Source: Lichenicoccus sp963693035 | Lineage (GTDB): Bacteria; Pseudomonadota; Alphaproteobacteria; Acetobacterales; Acetobacteraceae | Assembly (NCBI GenBank): GCA_963693035.2 | Contig: CAXMMQ010000009.1 | Location: forward strand, 62,001 to 126,000 | Reading direction: 5' to 3' | Length of the DNA stretch: 64,000 nucleotides | Shown here: piece after piece, positions 33,774 through 42,550 of the stretch | Layout: each line of letters opens with the position of its first letter | Numbering within the stretch: position 1 is the first letter of the stretch | Program-made: the position numbers and the translations under genes | Notes under the pieces: model-generated | Databases searched by the model: none | What the model was told of the DNA's origin: nothing | Seen by the model: the letters and a program-made list of their open reading frames with translations, nothing else

Positions 33774-35180
33774 GTGTCTGAGACGTCGCAGGATGAGCGC
33801 GCCGCCGACCCGCAAGCCGATTTCGCCGCCCATGCGCTCACCTCCCTCGACGGCCGCTACCACGCCTCGACCCGCGCGCTCGCCGGCCGCATCTCCGAAT
33901 TCGCATTGATGCGCAACCGCGTGCGTGTCGAGGTCGAATGGTTCCTGTTCCTGTCGGACATCGAAGGCATCGCCGAGCTGCCGCCGGCGGACGCCGCGAC
34001 CAGGGCCCGGCTGCGCGCACTCTTCAGCAATTTCGACGACGCTGCGTTTACGCGCATCAAGGTCATCGAGCGACGCACCAACCACGACATGAAGGCCGTC
34101 GAATACTACGTCAAGGAACAGCTCGACGGCACGCCGCTGCAGCCGTACCGCGAGTTCGTGCATTTCGCCTGCACGTCCGAGGACATCAACAACATCTCCT
34201 ATGCGCTCATGCTGCGCGACGCGGTGCGCGAGGTCTGGCGGCCCCAGGTGCAGGCGTTGCACGAACGGCTGGCCGGCATGGCGCGGCAATGGCGCGATGT
34301 CGCGATCCTCACCCGCACGCACGGGCAGGCGGCCACGCCTTCGACGCTGGGCAAGGAGATCGCGGTCTTCGCCTATCGCCTGCAGCGCCAGCTCCGGGCG
34401 GTGGAGCAGCTCGAATTCCTCGGCAAGATCAACGGCGCCACCGGCACCTTCAGTGCGCATGTGCTCGCCTATCCCGATCTCGACTGGGAGACGCTGTCGC
34501 GCCGGTTCGTCGAGAGCTTCGGGCTGGTGCACAACCCGCTGACCACGCAGATCGAACCGCACGACTTCATGGCCGAGGCGTTCCACGCCATGCAGCGCGT
34601 GCACACGATCTGCACCGACCTTTGCGTCGATGCCTGGCTCTATATCAGCATCGGCTATTTCCGGCAGCGCCTGGTCGCCGGCGAGGTCGGCTCGTCCACC
34701 ATGCCGCACAAGGTGAACCCAATCGACTTCGAGAATGCCGAAGGCAATTTCGGGCTGGCGAACGCGACCCTGCAGCATCTCGCGACCAAGCTGCCGGTGT
34801 CGCGCCTGCAACGCGACCTCAGCGACAGCTCGACGCTGCGCAGCATCGGCTCGGCAATCGGCCATGGCTGCGTCGCAATGACGGCGCTGCTGCGCGGCCT
34901 CGGCAAGCTAGAGCTGGATGCGGAGCAGATCGCCCGGGTTCTCGATGGTGCCTGGGAGATCCTCGGCGAGGGGGTGCAGACGGTGATGCGCAAATCCGGC
35001 GGCGACGACCCGTACGACCAGATCAAACAGCTCACCCGCGGCACCGCCCTGACACGCGAGAGCTACCTTGCCTTCATCACCGGCTCGGATCTTGCGGAGC
35101 ACGAGAAGCAGCGGCTTTCGGCGGTGACGCCCGCGGATTATATCGGTCGCTCCTCCGCTCTCGTGGGAAACGTGCCATGA
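33774..35180 (+). CDS. purB: Adenylosuccinate lyase
   Basis: PurB carries out two fumarate-releasing steps in purine synthesis (SAICAR to AICAR, adenylosuccinate to AMP). The 468-residue product is of the longer E. coli type: TSLDGRY at the N-terminus, TSEDINN, the general-acid His in RTHGQAATPST, and the superfamily signature GSSTMPHKVNPIDFENAEGN. The GTG start is supported by GGAGG at 33761-33765, 8 nt upstream. Stop overlaps the ATG of the DOPA-dioxygenase-like gene (35177-35180). Confidence 0.96.
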   Translation: MSETSQDERAADPQADFAAHALTSLDGRYHASTRALAGRISEFALMRNRVRVEVEWFLFLSDIEGIAELPPADAATRARLRALFSNFDDAAFTRIKVIERRTNHDMKAVEYYVKEQLDGTPLQPYREFVHFACTSEDINNISYALMLRDAVREVWRPQVQALHERLAGMARQWRDVAILTRTHGQAATPSTLGKEIAVFAYRLQRQLRAVEQLEFLGKINGATGTFSAHVLAYPDLDWETLSRRFVESFGLVHNPLTTQIEPHDFMAEAFHAMQRVHTICTDLCVDAWLYISIGYFRQRLVAGEVGSSTMPHKVNPIDFENAEGNFGLANATLQHLATKLPVSRLQRDLSDSSTLRSIGSAIGHGCVAMTALLRGLGKLELDAEQIARVLDGAWEILGEGVQTVMRKSGGDDPYDQIKQLTRGTALTRESYLAFITGSDLAEHEKQRLSAVTPADYIGRSSALVGNVP

Positions 35181-35533
35181 CCGCTCCGCTGCCGACCAGC
35201 GTGGTCACCGAGTATCACGCCCACATCTATTACGATCCGGGCGTGACCGAGGACACAGCCTGCCGGTTGCGCGACAGGGTCTCCGAGGCGTTTCCAAACG
35301 CGCTGCTCGGGCACTGGCACGCGGTGCCGGTCGGACCGCACACGCAGGCGATGTTCCAGATCGCCTTTAGCGTCGAGCTGTTTGCAAGCCTCGTGCCCTG
35401 GCTGCTGCTCAACCGCGACGGGCTGGATATCCTGCTGCACCCGGAAACCGGTGACGATCCGACCGACCACACCGCGCACGCCGCCTGGCTCGGCGATAAG
35501 CTGCCGCTGCGCATGGACGTGTTTGCGGGATAG
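35177..35533 (+). CDS. DOPA 4,5-dioxygenase family protein
   Basis: A 118-residue protein with the family pattern: YHAHIYYDP at the N-terminus, LGHWHAVPVGPHTQAMFQIAF in the middle and LLHPETGDDPTDHTAHAAWLG near the end. The conserved His residues would bind Fe(II). Bacterial members are often of unknown substrate; a catechol ring cleavage is only inferred from the fungal and plant enzymes. Coupled to purB by ATGA, an association that recurs in Rhodospirillales (recollection, not checked). Confidence 0.85.
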   Translation: MTAPLPTSVVTEYHAHIYYDPGVTEDTACRLRDRVSEAFPNALLGHWHAVPVGPHTQAMFQIAFSVELFASLVPWLLLNRDGLDILLHPETGDDPTDHTAHAAWLGDKLPLRMDVFAG

Positions 35534-35536
35534 GGC

Positions 35537-36778
35537 TTAGCGCAGCACCGCTGCGAACTGCTCCACCAGCCAGTCGACCTCCTGCGCCTCGATCACCAGC
35601 GGCGGGGCAATCCGGATCGTGTCCGTGTGCGTCTCCTTGCACAGCACGCCGCGCTGGCGCAGCGCCTCGCAGAACCGGCGCGCGCCGCCGCGATCAGGGT
35701 CGAGCTCCAGCGCGATCATCAGGCCGCGGCCGCGTATGTCGCGCGCGCGGTCGGCGCTGGTCTCGCACAGGCCGCGCAACAGCCGCCCGCCCATGCGCGC
35801 GGAATTGCCGATCATGTCCTCCTCGACCAGCACCTTGAGCGCCATGCGCGCCACCGCGCAGGCGAGCGGATTGCCGCCGAAGGTCGAGCCGTGCTCGCCG
35901 GGCTGCAGCACCCCCATCGCCGCCTCGTGCGACAGCACCGCCGAGACCGGGTAGAAACCCCCCGAGAGCGCCTTGCCGATCAGCGTCAGGTCGGCCTCGA
36001 TGCCCTCGTGTTCCTCGGCGAGCAGCGTCCCGGTGCGCCCCAGCCCGGTCTGGATCTCGTCCAGGATCAGCAGCACGTCATGCTCGGTGCACAGGTCGCG
36101 GGCGCGACGCAGGAAGCCGGCCGGCGGGATGACCACGCCGGCCTCCCCCTGGATCGGCTCGACCAGGAAGGCAGCCGTGTGCGGCGTGATCGCGCGCTCC
36201 AGCGCATCGGCATCGCCATACGGGATCACCTTGAACCCCGGCGTGAACGGCCCGAAGCCGTGCCTGGAGGCATCGTCGGTGCTGAACGAGATCACCGACA
36301 GGGTGCGGCCATGGAAATTGCCGTCGCAGACGATGATCTCGGCCTCGTCGGCGGCAACGCCCTTGACCTGGTAGGCCCATTTGCGCGCCACCTTGAGCGC
36401 GCTCTCCACCGCCTCGGCGCCGGAGTTCATCGGCAGCACCTTGTGCGAGCCGGTCAGCGTGCAGAGCTCCTCGTAGAATGGCGCCAACTGGTCGTTATGG
36501 AAGGCGCGCGAGGTGAGCGTCAGCCGGCCGGCCTGCCCGGTCAGCGCGGCCAGGATACGCGGATGGCAGTGACCCTGGTTGACCGCGGAGTAGGCCGACA
36601 GGCAGTCGAGATAGCGGGTGCCGTCGACGTCCCAGACCCACACGCCGAGGCCGCGCGTCAGCACGACGTCGAGTGGCTTGTAGTTGTGCGCGCCGAGACG
36701 CGCCTCCGTCGCCAGCAGGGAGGTCGCGAACGCGCGGCTTGCGGGGATGAGATCGGGCACGAGGTCGGCGTGGCTCAT
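35537..36778 (-). CDS. rocD: Ornithine--oxo-acid aminotransferase
   Basis: A class III PLP aminotransferase that moves the delta-amino group of ornithine to 2-oxoglutarate, giving glutamate semialdehyde. In the 413-residue product the OAT-type N-terminal AHNYKPLDVVL, the SAYSAVNQGHCHPRI segment, the cofactor Asp in LILDEIQTGLGRTG and the PLP Lys in LIGKALSGGFYPVSA are all visible. ATG 36778 (MSHADLVPD) is the natural start; 14 extra codons upstream are open. It converges on the DOPA-dioxygenase gene, 3 nt apart. Confidence 0.92.
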   Translation of the reverse strand: MSHADLVPDLIPASRAFATSLLATEARLGAHNYKPLDVVLTRGLGVWVWDVDGTRYLDCLSAYSAVNQGHCHPRILAALTGQAGRLTLTSRAFHNDQLAPFYEELCTLTGSHKVLPMNSGAEAVESALKVARKWAYQVKGVAADEAEIIVCDGNFHGRTLSVISFSTDDASRHGFGPFTPGFKVIPYGDADALERAITPHTAAFLVEPIQGEAGVVIPPAGFLRRARDLCTEHDVLLILDEIQTGLGRTGTLLAEEHEGIEADLTLIGKALSGGFYPVSAVLSHEAAMGVLQPGEHGSTFGGNPLACAVARMALKVLVEEDMIGNSARMGGRLLRGLCETSADRARDIRGRGLMIALELDPDRGGARRFCEALRQRGVLCKETHTDTIRIAPPLVIEAQEVDWLVEQFAAVLR

Positions 36779-36897
36779 GGTGGACCGTCCCTTGCTGCCG
36801 GGCGCTAAGTGGGGCTGCAATCTAGAGGCAGCCGGCGGCTCTCGGCGAGGACTGATTTGCTGCCGGGTCGCACCACAGCACCCGGCTCAGGCTGGGC

Positions 36898-37797
36898 TCA
36901 GGCTGGCGGGCTCAGGCCTGGCGGGCGCAGCGTAAAAGCGGTCCAGGCGCCGATGCTGTAGTCGGCGGCCGTCGGCGAGACGGTATAGACCCGCCAGGCA
37001 TAGCCGCGATGACCCGGAGCGACATGCACGAGCGCGGCGGTCGCATCGGTATAGGCGGCGTAGATCTCGCGGCTCCTGTTGCCGTCGCGCGCCACCACCT
37101 GCAGGAAGAAGCGTACTGGAACCGGCTGCTGCGGCGCGGTCCACACGATCTCGACGGCATTGCCTCTCAGCGTGGCGCTCGCTCCGGGTGACAGCGGATG
37201 CACCGGCCGAAGCCGCCCGCTCGGAGCGCCGCCGGTGCCGGGATGAGACGCCAGGGCTTCGACATGGTCGGCGGCCGCGGGCAGTCCGCCGATCGCCGCC
37301 AGATGGAACCAGGCCCGCGCCACTTCCATGTTCCGGGGCACGCCCTCGCCGGTGTTGTAGAGCAGTCCCAGGTTGTATTGCGCGCGATGGTTGCCGTGCG
37401 TCGCCGCGCGAGCGTACCACTCGGCGGCCGCCGCGGCATTGTGCGGCACGCCGCGGCCGCTGTCGGACATCACCGCGACATTGAACTCCGCCTCGGCGAG
37501 CCCCGCCTCCGCGGCGCGCCGATACCAGCGAAAGGCCTCCGTCGCATTCTCCGGCGTGCCCTGGCCCAGGTCGGACATCAGCCCGAGGCGGTAGGCGGCG
37601 TCGGCGTCGCCTGCATTGGCGAGTGGCGTCCAGACTTCCCGCGCCTGCGCATAGTCGCCATGCGCATACGCGTCGGCGGCATCGGCGAGCGGACTGGCCA
37701 CGGCCGGACGGCCGGAGATCGCGCCGGCCTGGACGGCAAACAGACCGGCGGCCGCGAGAGCGACGCGTCCGACGCATGTCCGTCCAGGCACTGACAC
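36898..37797 (-). CDS. Exported Sel1-like repeat protein
   Basis: A 299-residue protein with a signal peptide (ALAAAGLFAVQAGA) and three to four Sel1-like repeats (about residues 38-165: DAAYRLGLMSDLGQGTPENATEAFRWYRRAAEAG, then AEFNVAVMSDSGRGVPHNAAAAAEWYARAA, then AQYNLGLLYNTGEGVPRNMEVARAWFHLAA). A beta-rich C-terminal domain follows (VEIVWTAPQQPVPVRFFLQVVARDG). GTG start with GGAG about 9 nt upstream. It is the last gene of a three-gene minus-strand cluster with an OmpA lipoprotein and a Pro-rich membrane protein, suggesting a periplasmic envelope complex. Confidence 0.82.
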   Translation of the reverse strand: MSVPGRTCVGRVALAAAGLFAVQAGAISGRPAVASPLADAADAYAHGDYAQAREVWTPLANAGDADAAYRLGLMSDLGQGTPENATEAFRWYRRAAEAGLAEAEFNVAVMSDSGRGVPHNAAAAAEWYARAATHGNHRAQYNLGLLYNTGEGVPRNMEVARAWFHLAAIGGLPAAADHVEALASHPGTGGAPSGRLRPVHPLSPGASATLRGNAVEIVWTAPQQPVPVRFFLQVVARDGNRSREIYAAYTDATAALVHVAPGHRGYAWRVYTVSPTAADYSIGAWTAFTLRPPGLSPPA

Positions 37798-37822
37798 GCT
37801 TTTTTCTCCGTGGTCGAGGCGA

Positions 37823-38320
37823 TCAGCGCCAGGTCAGGTCGACGCGGCGGTTATCGGAGTTGGCAACGCCGGCATCGGTCTGCACCGGCAGGTCCGACAC
37901 GCCCTTGGCCAGGACCTGGAGCCGCTCGGGGGGGATGCCGCGGGCGACCAGCCCCTGCAGGACGCTGTCGGCGCGGGCCTGCGACAGCTTCAGGTTGCTC
38001 TCCGGAGAGCCGATGGTGTCGCTGGAACCGGCCAGGATCATGACGATCGGCTTGCCGTCACGGTACAGCCGCGACGCCTTGTCGAGCAGGGCGACATCCT
38101 CGGTGCGCAGCTTGCTGCTGCCGGGCGCGAAGAAGAAGTCGAGCGAGTCCGGGGCCTTCGGCTTGGCAGGTTCGGCGGCCTGCGCCACCACGGGCGCCGG
38201 TGGCGGGGCACTGGTGGCAACCGGCGCGGCCGGGCTCTGGGCACACGCGGCCAGTGCCGACATCATGATAAAGGCAGGAACTGTCCTGAGAAGGGCAGGC
38301 TTTGACATCCGTCGGCTCAT
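37823..38320 (-). CDS. OmpA-family lipoprotein
   Basis: A 165-residue protein. A lipoprotein signal ends in the lipobox SALAAC, with Cys about residue 27. A short Ala/Pro linker precedes an OmpA-like peptidoglycan-binding domain (about 60-165: LDFFFAPGSSKLRTEDVALLDKAS, GSSDTIGSPESNLKLSQARADSV, NSDNRRVDL). Its place is probably outer membrane, binding murein. AGGAG lies 8 nt before ATG 38320. It is 25 nt from the Sel1 gene and 55 nt from the upstream Pro-rich protein. Confidence 0.88.
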   Translation of the reverse strand: MSRRMSKPALLRTVPAFIMMSALAACAQSPAAPVATSAPPPAPVVAQAAEPAKPKAPDSLDFFFAPGSSKLRTEDVALLDKASRLYRDGKPIVMILAGSSDTIGSPESNLKLSQARADSVLQGLVARGIPPERLQVLAKGVSDLPVQTDAGVANSDNRRVDLTWR

Positions 38321-38375
38321 CGAGGTTCTCCTGGTGGTCGTGCAAGTCCCCGGCGCCGGCTCTTCCGGACGACGG

Positions 38376-39815
38376 TTAGTTCGCGGCGGCACTGTCCGAC
38401 CCTATGGTCACGACAAGCTGCCCCGGCCGCATCATCGGTCCGGCGCTGGCGCCGAACGGCGAGCGGATATGGACGAAGTGCGCCGGGAGCCGGTGGGCGA
38501 TGCGGTCCGCTGCATCACGATCGGCGTTGAAGAAGTAGCCGATGCTCGACTTCGCAGGCGCGTCGGACAGGGCCGTCGGACCGTCGACATTCGCCCCGGC
38601 CGCGCGCAGCATGGCTGCGACCCGCCGTGCGAACGCCTGCGACGCGTCGCTACCCTGGCTGTAGCGCAGGACGATATGCAGCATCCCAGCCTCCGGCAGG
38701 ACGAGGCGTGCCTCGGGGGGCGGCGGCGCGCTGGCGGCAGTCGGCGCATTGGCCGAAGCACCGGTGGTTGCCGGCGCCGACGCGGCCGGCGGCGATGAGA
38801 CTGGCGGCGATGAGACTGGCGGCGGTGAGACTGGCGGCGGTGAGACCGGCTGCGACACCGTGGGCGTCGGGATCGCAGGCGGCTCCGGGGCGGCCTGCGG
38901 CAGGTCCGGCAGAGCCGGCGGCGCAGGAACCATCGCGGCCGGGGGCGCCGGAGTGGCCGCCGACAGGTCCGGCGCCGGCCGCAGCTTCATGGCGGGCGCA
39001 GCAGGCTTTGGCGAGACCGGGATCGCGGCGGCGCGGTTCTGCGCGGGCGGGGCCGCCACCGGCGGGAGAGGGGCTGGCGGGGCAATCGAAGCCGATGTTG
39101 GCACCGCGGGAGGGTTTTCCTGGGCGAAGTAGAGCCCACCGAGCACGGCCGCGCCGCCGACCACGATCACCGCCGGAACGATGATCCGCGCGCGACGCCC
39201 TCGCCGGCGCCGCGCAGCCGGCGGTGCCTCGGCAAACGGCCTGCGTGGCGGCGGCTGCGGTGGCTCGGGACGGCGCGGCTCGGCGGGCGCCTCCGGCTGG
39301 TAAATCGCTGGCGTGGCAAGCCGGATGTGCGCCGCCTCGTCATGCTCCAGAGCGCCCAGGCCGATCGTGCCGAGCCCGTCCCAGAGCGCAGGCCTGCCCA
39401 TCAGCAGGAAGCACAGCACCGGACGGCCGCCGCGCTGCAGCCCGGCCAGCGCCGGCAGGCGCAGCATCGCGTCCTGCCTGAGCGCGTCCGCCTGCCGGAC
39501 GATCACCACCAGCGGCCGCTCGGTATCGACCACCACTGACAGGGCGGTGCTGATCGCGCGGGTCAGCGCCGCCAGGCTGGGGAGCGGTGCCTCGATGGTG
39601 GTGGTCTCGATATGCGCGGCGTGCAAGCGGTCGACGGTCGCCGTCACCAGGTCGCCGGCCACGCCCTGCGCGCCGGTTATGACGGTGAAGGGATGGCTAG
39701 CCTGGATGGAGGCGAGCACGCGCCTCGGCACGTCTCCACCGCTTCCGGTGCCGCCCAACCACCCGTCGCGGGCGGCCCCGGAAGGACCCCCGCGCTCTTG
39801 CACGTCGCTTGTCAT
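38376..39815 (-). CDS. Single-pass membrane protein with P-loop-ATPase remnant and Pro-rich linker
   Basis: A 479-residue mosaic. Residues 25-175 resemble the ExeA/GspA-type AAA ATPase fold (SHPFTVITGAQGVAG, RPLVVIVRQADAL), but the Walker A Lys is missing. One transmembrane helix (about 210-230, IIVPAVIVVGGAAVLGGLYFA) is followed by a long Pro/Ala linker including PVSPP repeats. The C-terminal domain (about 375-475, ILHIVLRYSQGSDAS-like region) resembles LytR C-terminal domains. Cytosolic N-terminus and periplasmic C-terminus are predicted. Heads the cluster with the OmpA lipoprotein and Sel1 protein. Function unknown. Confidence 0.72.
   Translation of the reverse strand: MTSDVQERGGPSGAARDGWLGGTGSGGDVPRRVLASIQASHPFTVITGAQGVAGDLVTATVDRLHAAHIETTTIEAPLPSLAALTRAISTALSVVVDTERPLVVIVRQADALRQDAMLRLPALAGLQRGGRPVLCFLLMGRPALWDGLGTIGLGALEHDEAAHIRLATPAIYQPEAPAEPRRPEPPQPPPRRPFAEAPPAARRRRGRRARIIVPAVIVVGGAAVLGGLYFAQENPPAVPTSASIAPPAPLPPVAAPPAQNRAAAIPVSPKPAAPAMKLRPAPDLSAATPAPPAAMVPAPPALPDLPQAAPEPPAIPTPTVSQPVSPPPVSPPPVSSPPVSSPPAASAPATTGASANAPTAASAPPPPEARLVLPEAGMLHIVLRYSQGSDASQAFARRVAAMLRAAGANVDGPTALSDAPAKSSIGYFFNADRDAADRIAHRLPAHFVHIRSPFGASAGPMMRPGQLVVTIGSDSAAAN
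38794..38850 (-). repeat. 15-bp tandem repeats encoding PVSPP/PVSSP
   Basis: Nearly four 15-bp units (starting 38794, 38809, 38824, 38839) lie in the Pro-rich linker of the membrane protein. Length changes would stay in frame and would alter how far the C-terminal domain reaches through the periplasm. Confidence 0.85.
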
Positions 39816-39845
39816 CGCGAGTTACTACTGACCAGCAGCAGGTAC

Positions 39846-39859
39846 GGTTGCAAGCAACC
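39846..39859. promoter_or_regulatory. Palindrome upstream of the Pro-rich membrane protein gene
   Basis: GGTTGCAAGCAACC is a perfect 14-bp dyad 31 nt upstream of the start codon at 39815, in an AT-richer gap. It may be an operator. No matching regulator is adjacent, so this is only suggestive. Confidence 0.35.
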
Positions 39860-39952
39860 CCCTGTGAAATCGACGTCAAAAGTTCGTTTAGAGTAACGAA
39901 TCGGCTACGGTCCGCTGTCGTTGGTCCTACGGAACCTGACGTCAGCTTCCCG

Positions 39953-40981
39953 TCAATGCTTGACGCCGGTGCGGCGGCCGTTCTTCCAGCGGTCGAACAG
40001 CACCGCCAGCAGCAGGATGCCGCCCCGGACCAGATACTGGTAGAAGGTCGGCACGTTGAGCAGGCCCATCGCGTCCTGCACGCAGCCCATGATCAGCACG
40101 CCCACGATCACGCCCGAGATGCTGGCGATGCCGCCGGTGAGCGAGACGCCGCCCAGCACGCAGGCCGAGATCACCGCAAGCTCCAGCCCGATCGAGGTCT
40201 TGGGATCGCCCAGCCCCATGCGCGACGACAGCAGCACCCCGCAGAAGCCGGCGACCAGCCCTTGCAGGGTGAACACGGTGATCTTGATGCGGTCCACGTT
40301 GAGGCCGGCGAGCCGGGCCGCCTCGGTGTTGCCGCCGGTAGCCAGTACGTCGCGTCCGAACACGGTGCGGTTCAGCACCACCCCGAAGATCACGAACATC
40401 GCGACCATGATCCAGATCGGCGCGGTCAGGCCGAACAGGGCAGCGCTCGCCAGCCGGAAGAAGCCGGGCGAGGAGATCATCACCGCGTCGCCGCTCGAGG
40501 TGATGTAGGCTAGCCCGCGCACGATCTCCATCGCCGCCAGGGTGGCGATCAGCGAGTTCACCCCGGCCTTGGCAACCACGACGCCGTTGCACAGCCCGAC
40601 CGCGCCCCCCGCCAGCACGCCGGCGAGGATGCCGAGCGGCAGGCCCAGCGCGTCGGTCGCGACCGAGGCCGCCACCCCGGAAAAGGCGACAATGGAGGCG
40701 ATCGACAGATCCACTTCGCCCAGCGCCAGCACCATCATCATGGTGGAGGCCAGCGTGCCGGTCAGCGTCACCGACAGCAGCAGGCCGGTGATGTTGCCCG
40801 GCGTCAGGAAGTCCGGCACCGAGGCGGCGAGCACCGCGAACAGGATCAGGAACACCAGCACGATGCCCGACTGGCTCATCGCCCGGCGGATCATCGCGGC
40901 ACTGCGGTTCGGCCGCGCAGTGCTCCCCGCCGGTGGCGGGACGTTCAAGGTAGCCTGGGACATGGAAGACTTCTCTCGCAC
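39953..40981 (-). CDS. araH: Sugar ABC transporter permease (AraH/RbsC type)
   Basis: A 342-residue inner-membrane permease of the carbohydrate uptake CUT2 class, with about ten transmembrane segments beginning MIRRAMSQSGIVLVFLILFAVL. The cytoplasmic EAA-like region matching RbsC/AraH lies in VFGRDVLATGGNTEAARLAGLNVDRIKI. It works with the adjacent ATPase and binding protein. The stop is followed by a 137-bp gap to the next gene; no clear terminator. Substrate assignment (arabinose) rests on the binding protein. Confidence 0.9.
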   Translation of the reverse strand: MREKSSMSQATLNVPPPAGSTARPNRSAAMIRRAMSQSGIVLVFLILFAVLAASVPDFLTPGNITGLLLSVTLTGTLASTMMMVLALGEVDLSIASIVAFSGVAASVATDALGLPLGILAGVLAGGAVGLCNGVVVAKAGVNSLIATLAAMEIVRGLAYITSSGDAVMISSPGFFRLASAALFGLTAPIWIMVAMFVIFGVVLNRTVFGRDVLATGGNTEAARLAGLNVDRIKITVFTLQGLVAGFCGVLLSSRMGLGDPKTSIGLELAVISACVLGGVSLTGGIASISGVIVGVLIMGCVQDAMGLLNVPTFYQYLVRGGILLLAVLFDRWKNGRRTGVKH

Positions 40982-41008
40982 TCGGCGTTCGTTCGAAAAG
41001 GCTGGTTG

Positions 41009-42550
41009 TTACTGCGGAAGCGCCATCTGCAGCAGCCGCTCGGCGGTGACGTCGCGACGCGGCACCGAGCCCACCATGCGGCCTTCGCGCATGACGATAA
41101 CGCGGTCGCAGACCGACATCACCTCGGCAAGGTCAGACGACACCACGATGACGCCCTTGCCGGCATCGGCGAGGTCGTAGAGGATCCCGTAGATCTGAGC
41201 GCGCGCGCCGACATCGATGCCGCGCGTCGGTTCGTCCAGCACCAGCAGCTCGATTTTCTCCGACAGCCAGCGGCCAAGGATCACCTTCTGCTGGTTGCCA
41301 CCGGACAGCGTCGCGATCGGCGTGTTGCCGTCGCGCGTGCGCACATTGAGCCGGTGGATGATGTCGGCGGTGTTCGCGGTCTCGATCGCCCGGTTGACGA
41401 AGATGCCGCCACGCGCGATCCGGCGGCGCAGGCTGACATTGATGTTCTCGCCGACGCCCGCGATCGGGAAGATGCCCTCCGCCTTGCGATCCTCCGGGCA
41501 CAGCGCCACCCCGCGGCGGATCGCCTCGCGGGTCGAGCCGGGCGGCAGGCGCTTGCCCTCCAGCATGACCTCGCCGCCGGTCGGCATCACGCTGCCGCAG
41601 ACCAGCCGCATCAGTTCGGTCCGCCCGGCGCCGACCAGGCCGAAGAAGCCCAGGATCTCGCCGCGACGCACCTCGAAGCTGACCGGCTCCACCACGCCGG
41701 GCCCGACCAGCGCCCGCGCCTGCATCAGCATCGCACCCGGCTCGCGGGTGCGGTAGCCGTAGATGTCCTCGATCGAGCGCCCGACCATCTCGGAAACGAT
41801 CCGGTCGTTGGTGACGCCGGCCATGTTCGCGTGCTGGGCGATGCAGGCGCCGTCGCGAAACACGGTGACCGCGTCGCACAGTTCGAACACCTCGGCCAGC
41901 CGGTGGGTCACGTAGATGATGGCGCGGCCGTCATCGCGCAGCCGGTGCACGATACGCTTGAGGTTGACCGTCTCGCGCACCGACAGGCTGCTGGTTGGCT
42001 CGTCGAAGGCGATCACCCGGGCGTCGCGCAGCAGCGCCTTGCCGATCTCGACCATCTGCCGCTGGCCGATCGACAGCCGCGAGACCAGCATGTCGGGCCC
42101 GATCGCCTCGCCGAGGTCGCGCAGCACGCCCATCGCACGCGCGCGCAACTGCGTCCGGTTCACGAAGCCGGCGCGGCGCGGCAACTGCCCCAGCATCAGG
42201 TTCTCGGCGACCGACAATTCGGGCACCAGGTTGAGTTCCTGATAGATCACTGCGATGCCGGCATCGAGTGCGGCGGCCGCATTGCGAAACTGCAACTGCT
42301 CACCGCCGACCTCGATGGTCCCGGCCGACGGCGTGTTCACCCCGCTCAGCACCTTGAGCAGGGTGGACTTGCCGGCGCCGTTCTCGCCCATCAGCGCGTG
42401 CACGGAGCCGCGATGCACCGTGAGGTCGACTCCCTTGAGCGCCTTGACCCCCGGGAACTCGACCGAAATGCCGCGCAACCGCAGAAAGGCCTCGCCCTCC
42501 AACCGCCGCGCTGCGTGCTCGCCTACATGCGCTGCGAGCGAGGCGCTCAT
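41009..42550 (-). CDS. araG: Sugar ABC transporter ATPase, double NBD (AraG type)
   Basis: A 513-residue CUT2 ATPase with two nucleotide-binding halves. The N-terminal half has full motifs: Walker A GENGAGKSTL, signature LSIGQRQMVEIGKAL and Walker B VIAFDEPTSSL. In the C-terminal half Walker A is the degenerate GLVGAGRTELM, normal for this class, with LSGGNQQKVILGRW and LLVLDEPTRGID. It powers import through the permease. Start overlaps the araF-like stop (ATGA at 42547-42550). Confidence 0.94.
   Translation of the reverse strand: MSASLAAHVGEHAARRLEGEAFLRLRGISVEFPGVKALKGVDLTVHRGSVHALMGENGAGKSTLLKVLSGVNTPSAGTIEVGGEQLQFRNAAAALDAGIAVIYQELNLVPELSVAENLMLGQLPRRAGFVNRTQLRARAMGVLRDLGEAIGPDMLVSRLSIGQRQMVEIGKALLRDARVIAFDEPTSSLSVRETVNLKRIVHRLRDDGRAIIYVTHRLAEVFELCDAVTVFRDGACIAQHANMAGVTNDRIVSEMVGRSIEDIYGYRTREPGAMLMQARALVGPGVVEPVSFEVRRGEILGFFGLVGAGRTELMRLVCGSVMPTGGEVMLEGKRLPPGSTREAIRRGVALCPEDRKAEGIFPIAGVGENINVSLRRRIARGGIFVNRAIETANTADIIHRLNVRTRDGNTPIATLSGGNQQKVILGRWLSEKIELLVLDEPTRGIDVGARAQIYGILYDLADAGKGVIVVSSDLAEVMSVCDRVIVMREGRMVGSVPRRDVTAERLLQMALPQ

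Noticed and set aside
39893..39945. Two GACGTCA-like motifs near 39870 and 39938 as a regulator site
   Set aside because: Spacing and positions are irregular relative to either neighbour's start, and such short motifs are expected by chance.
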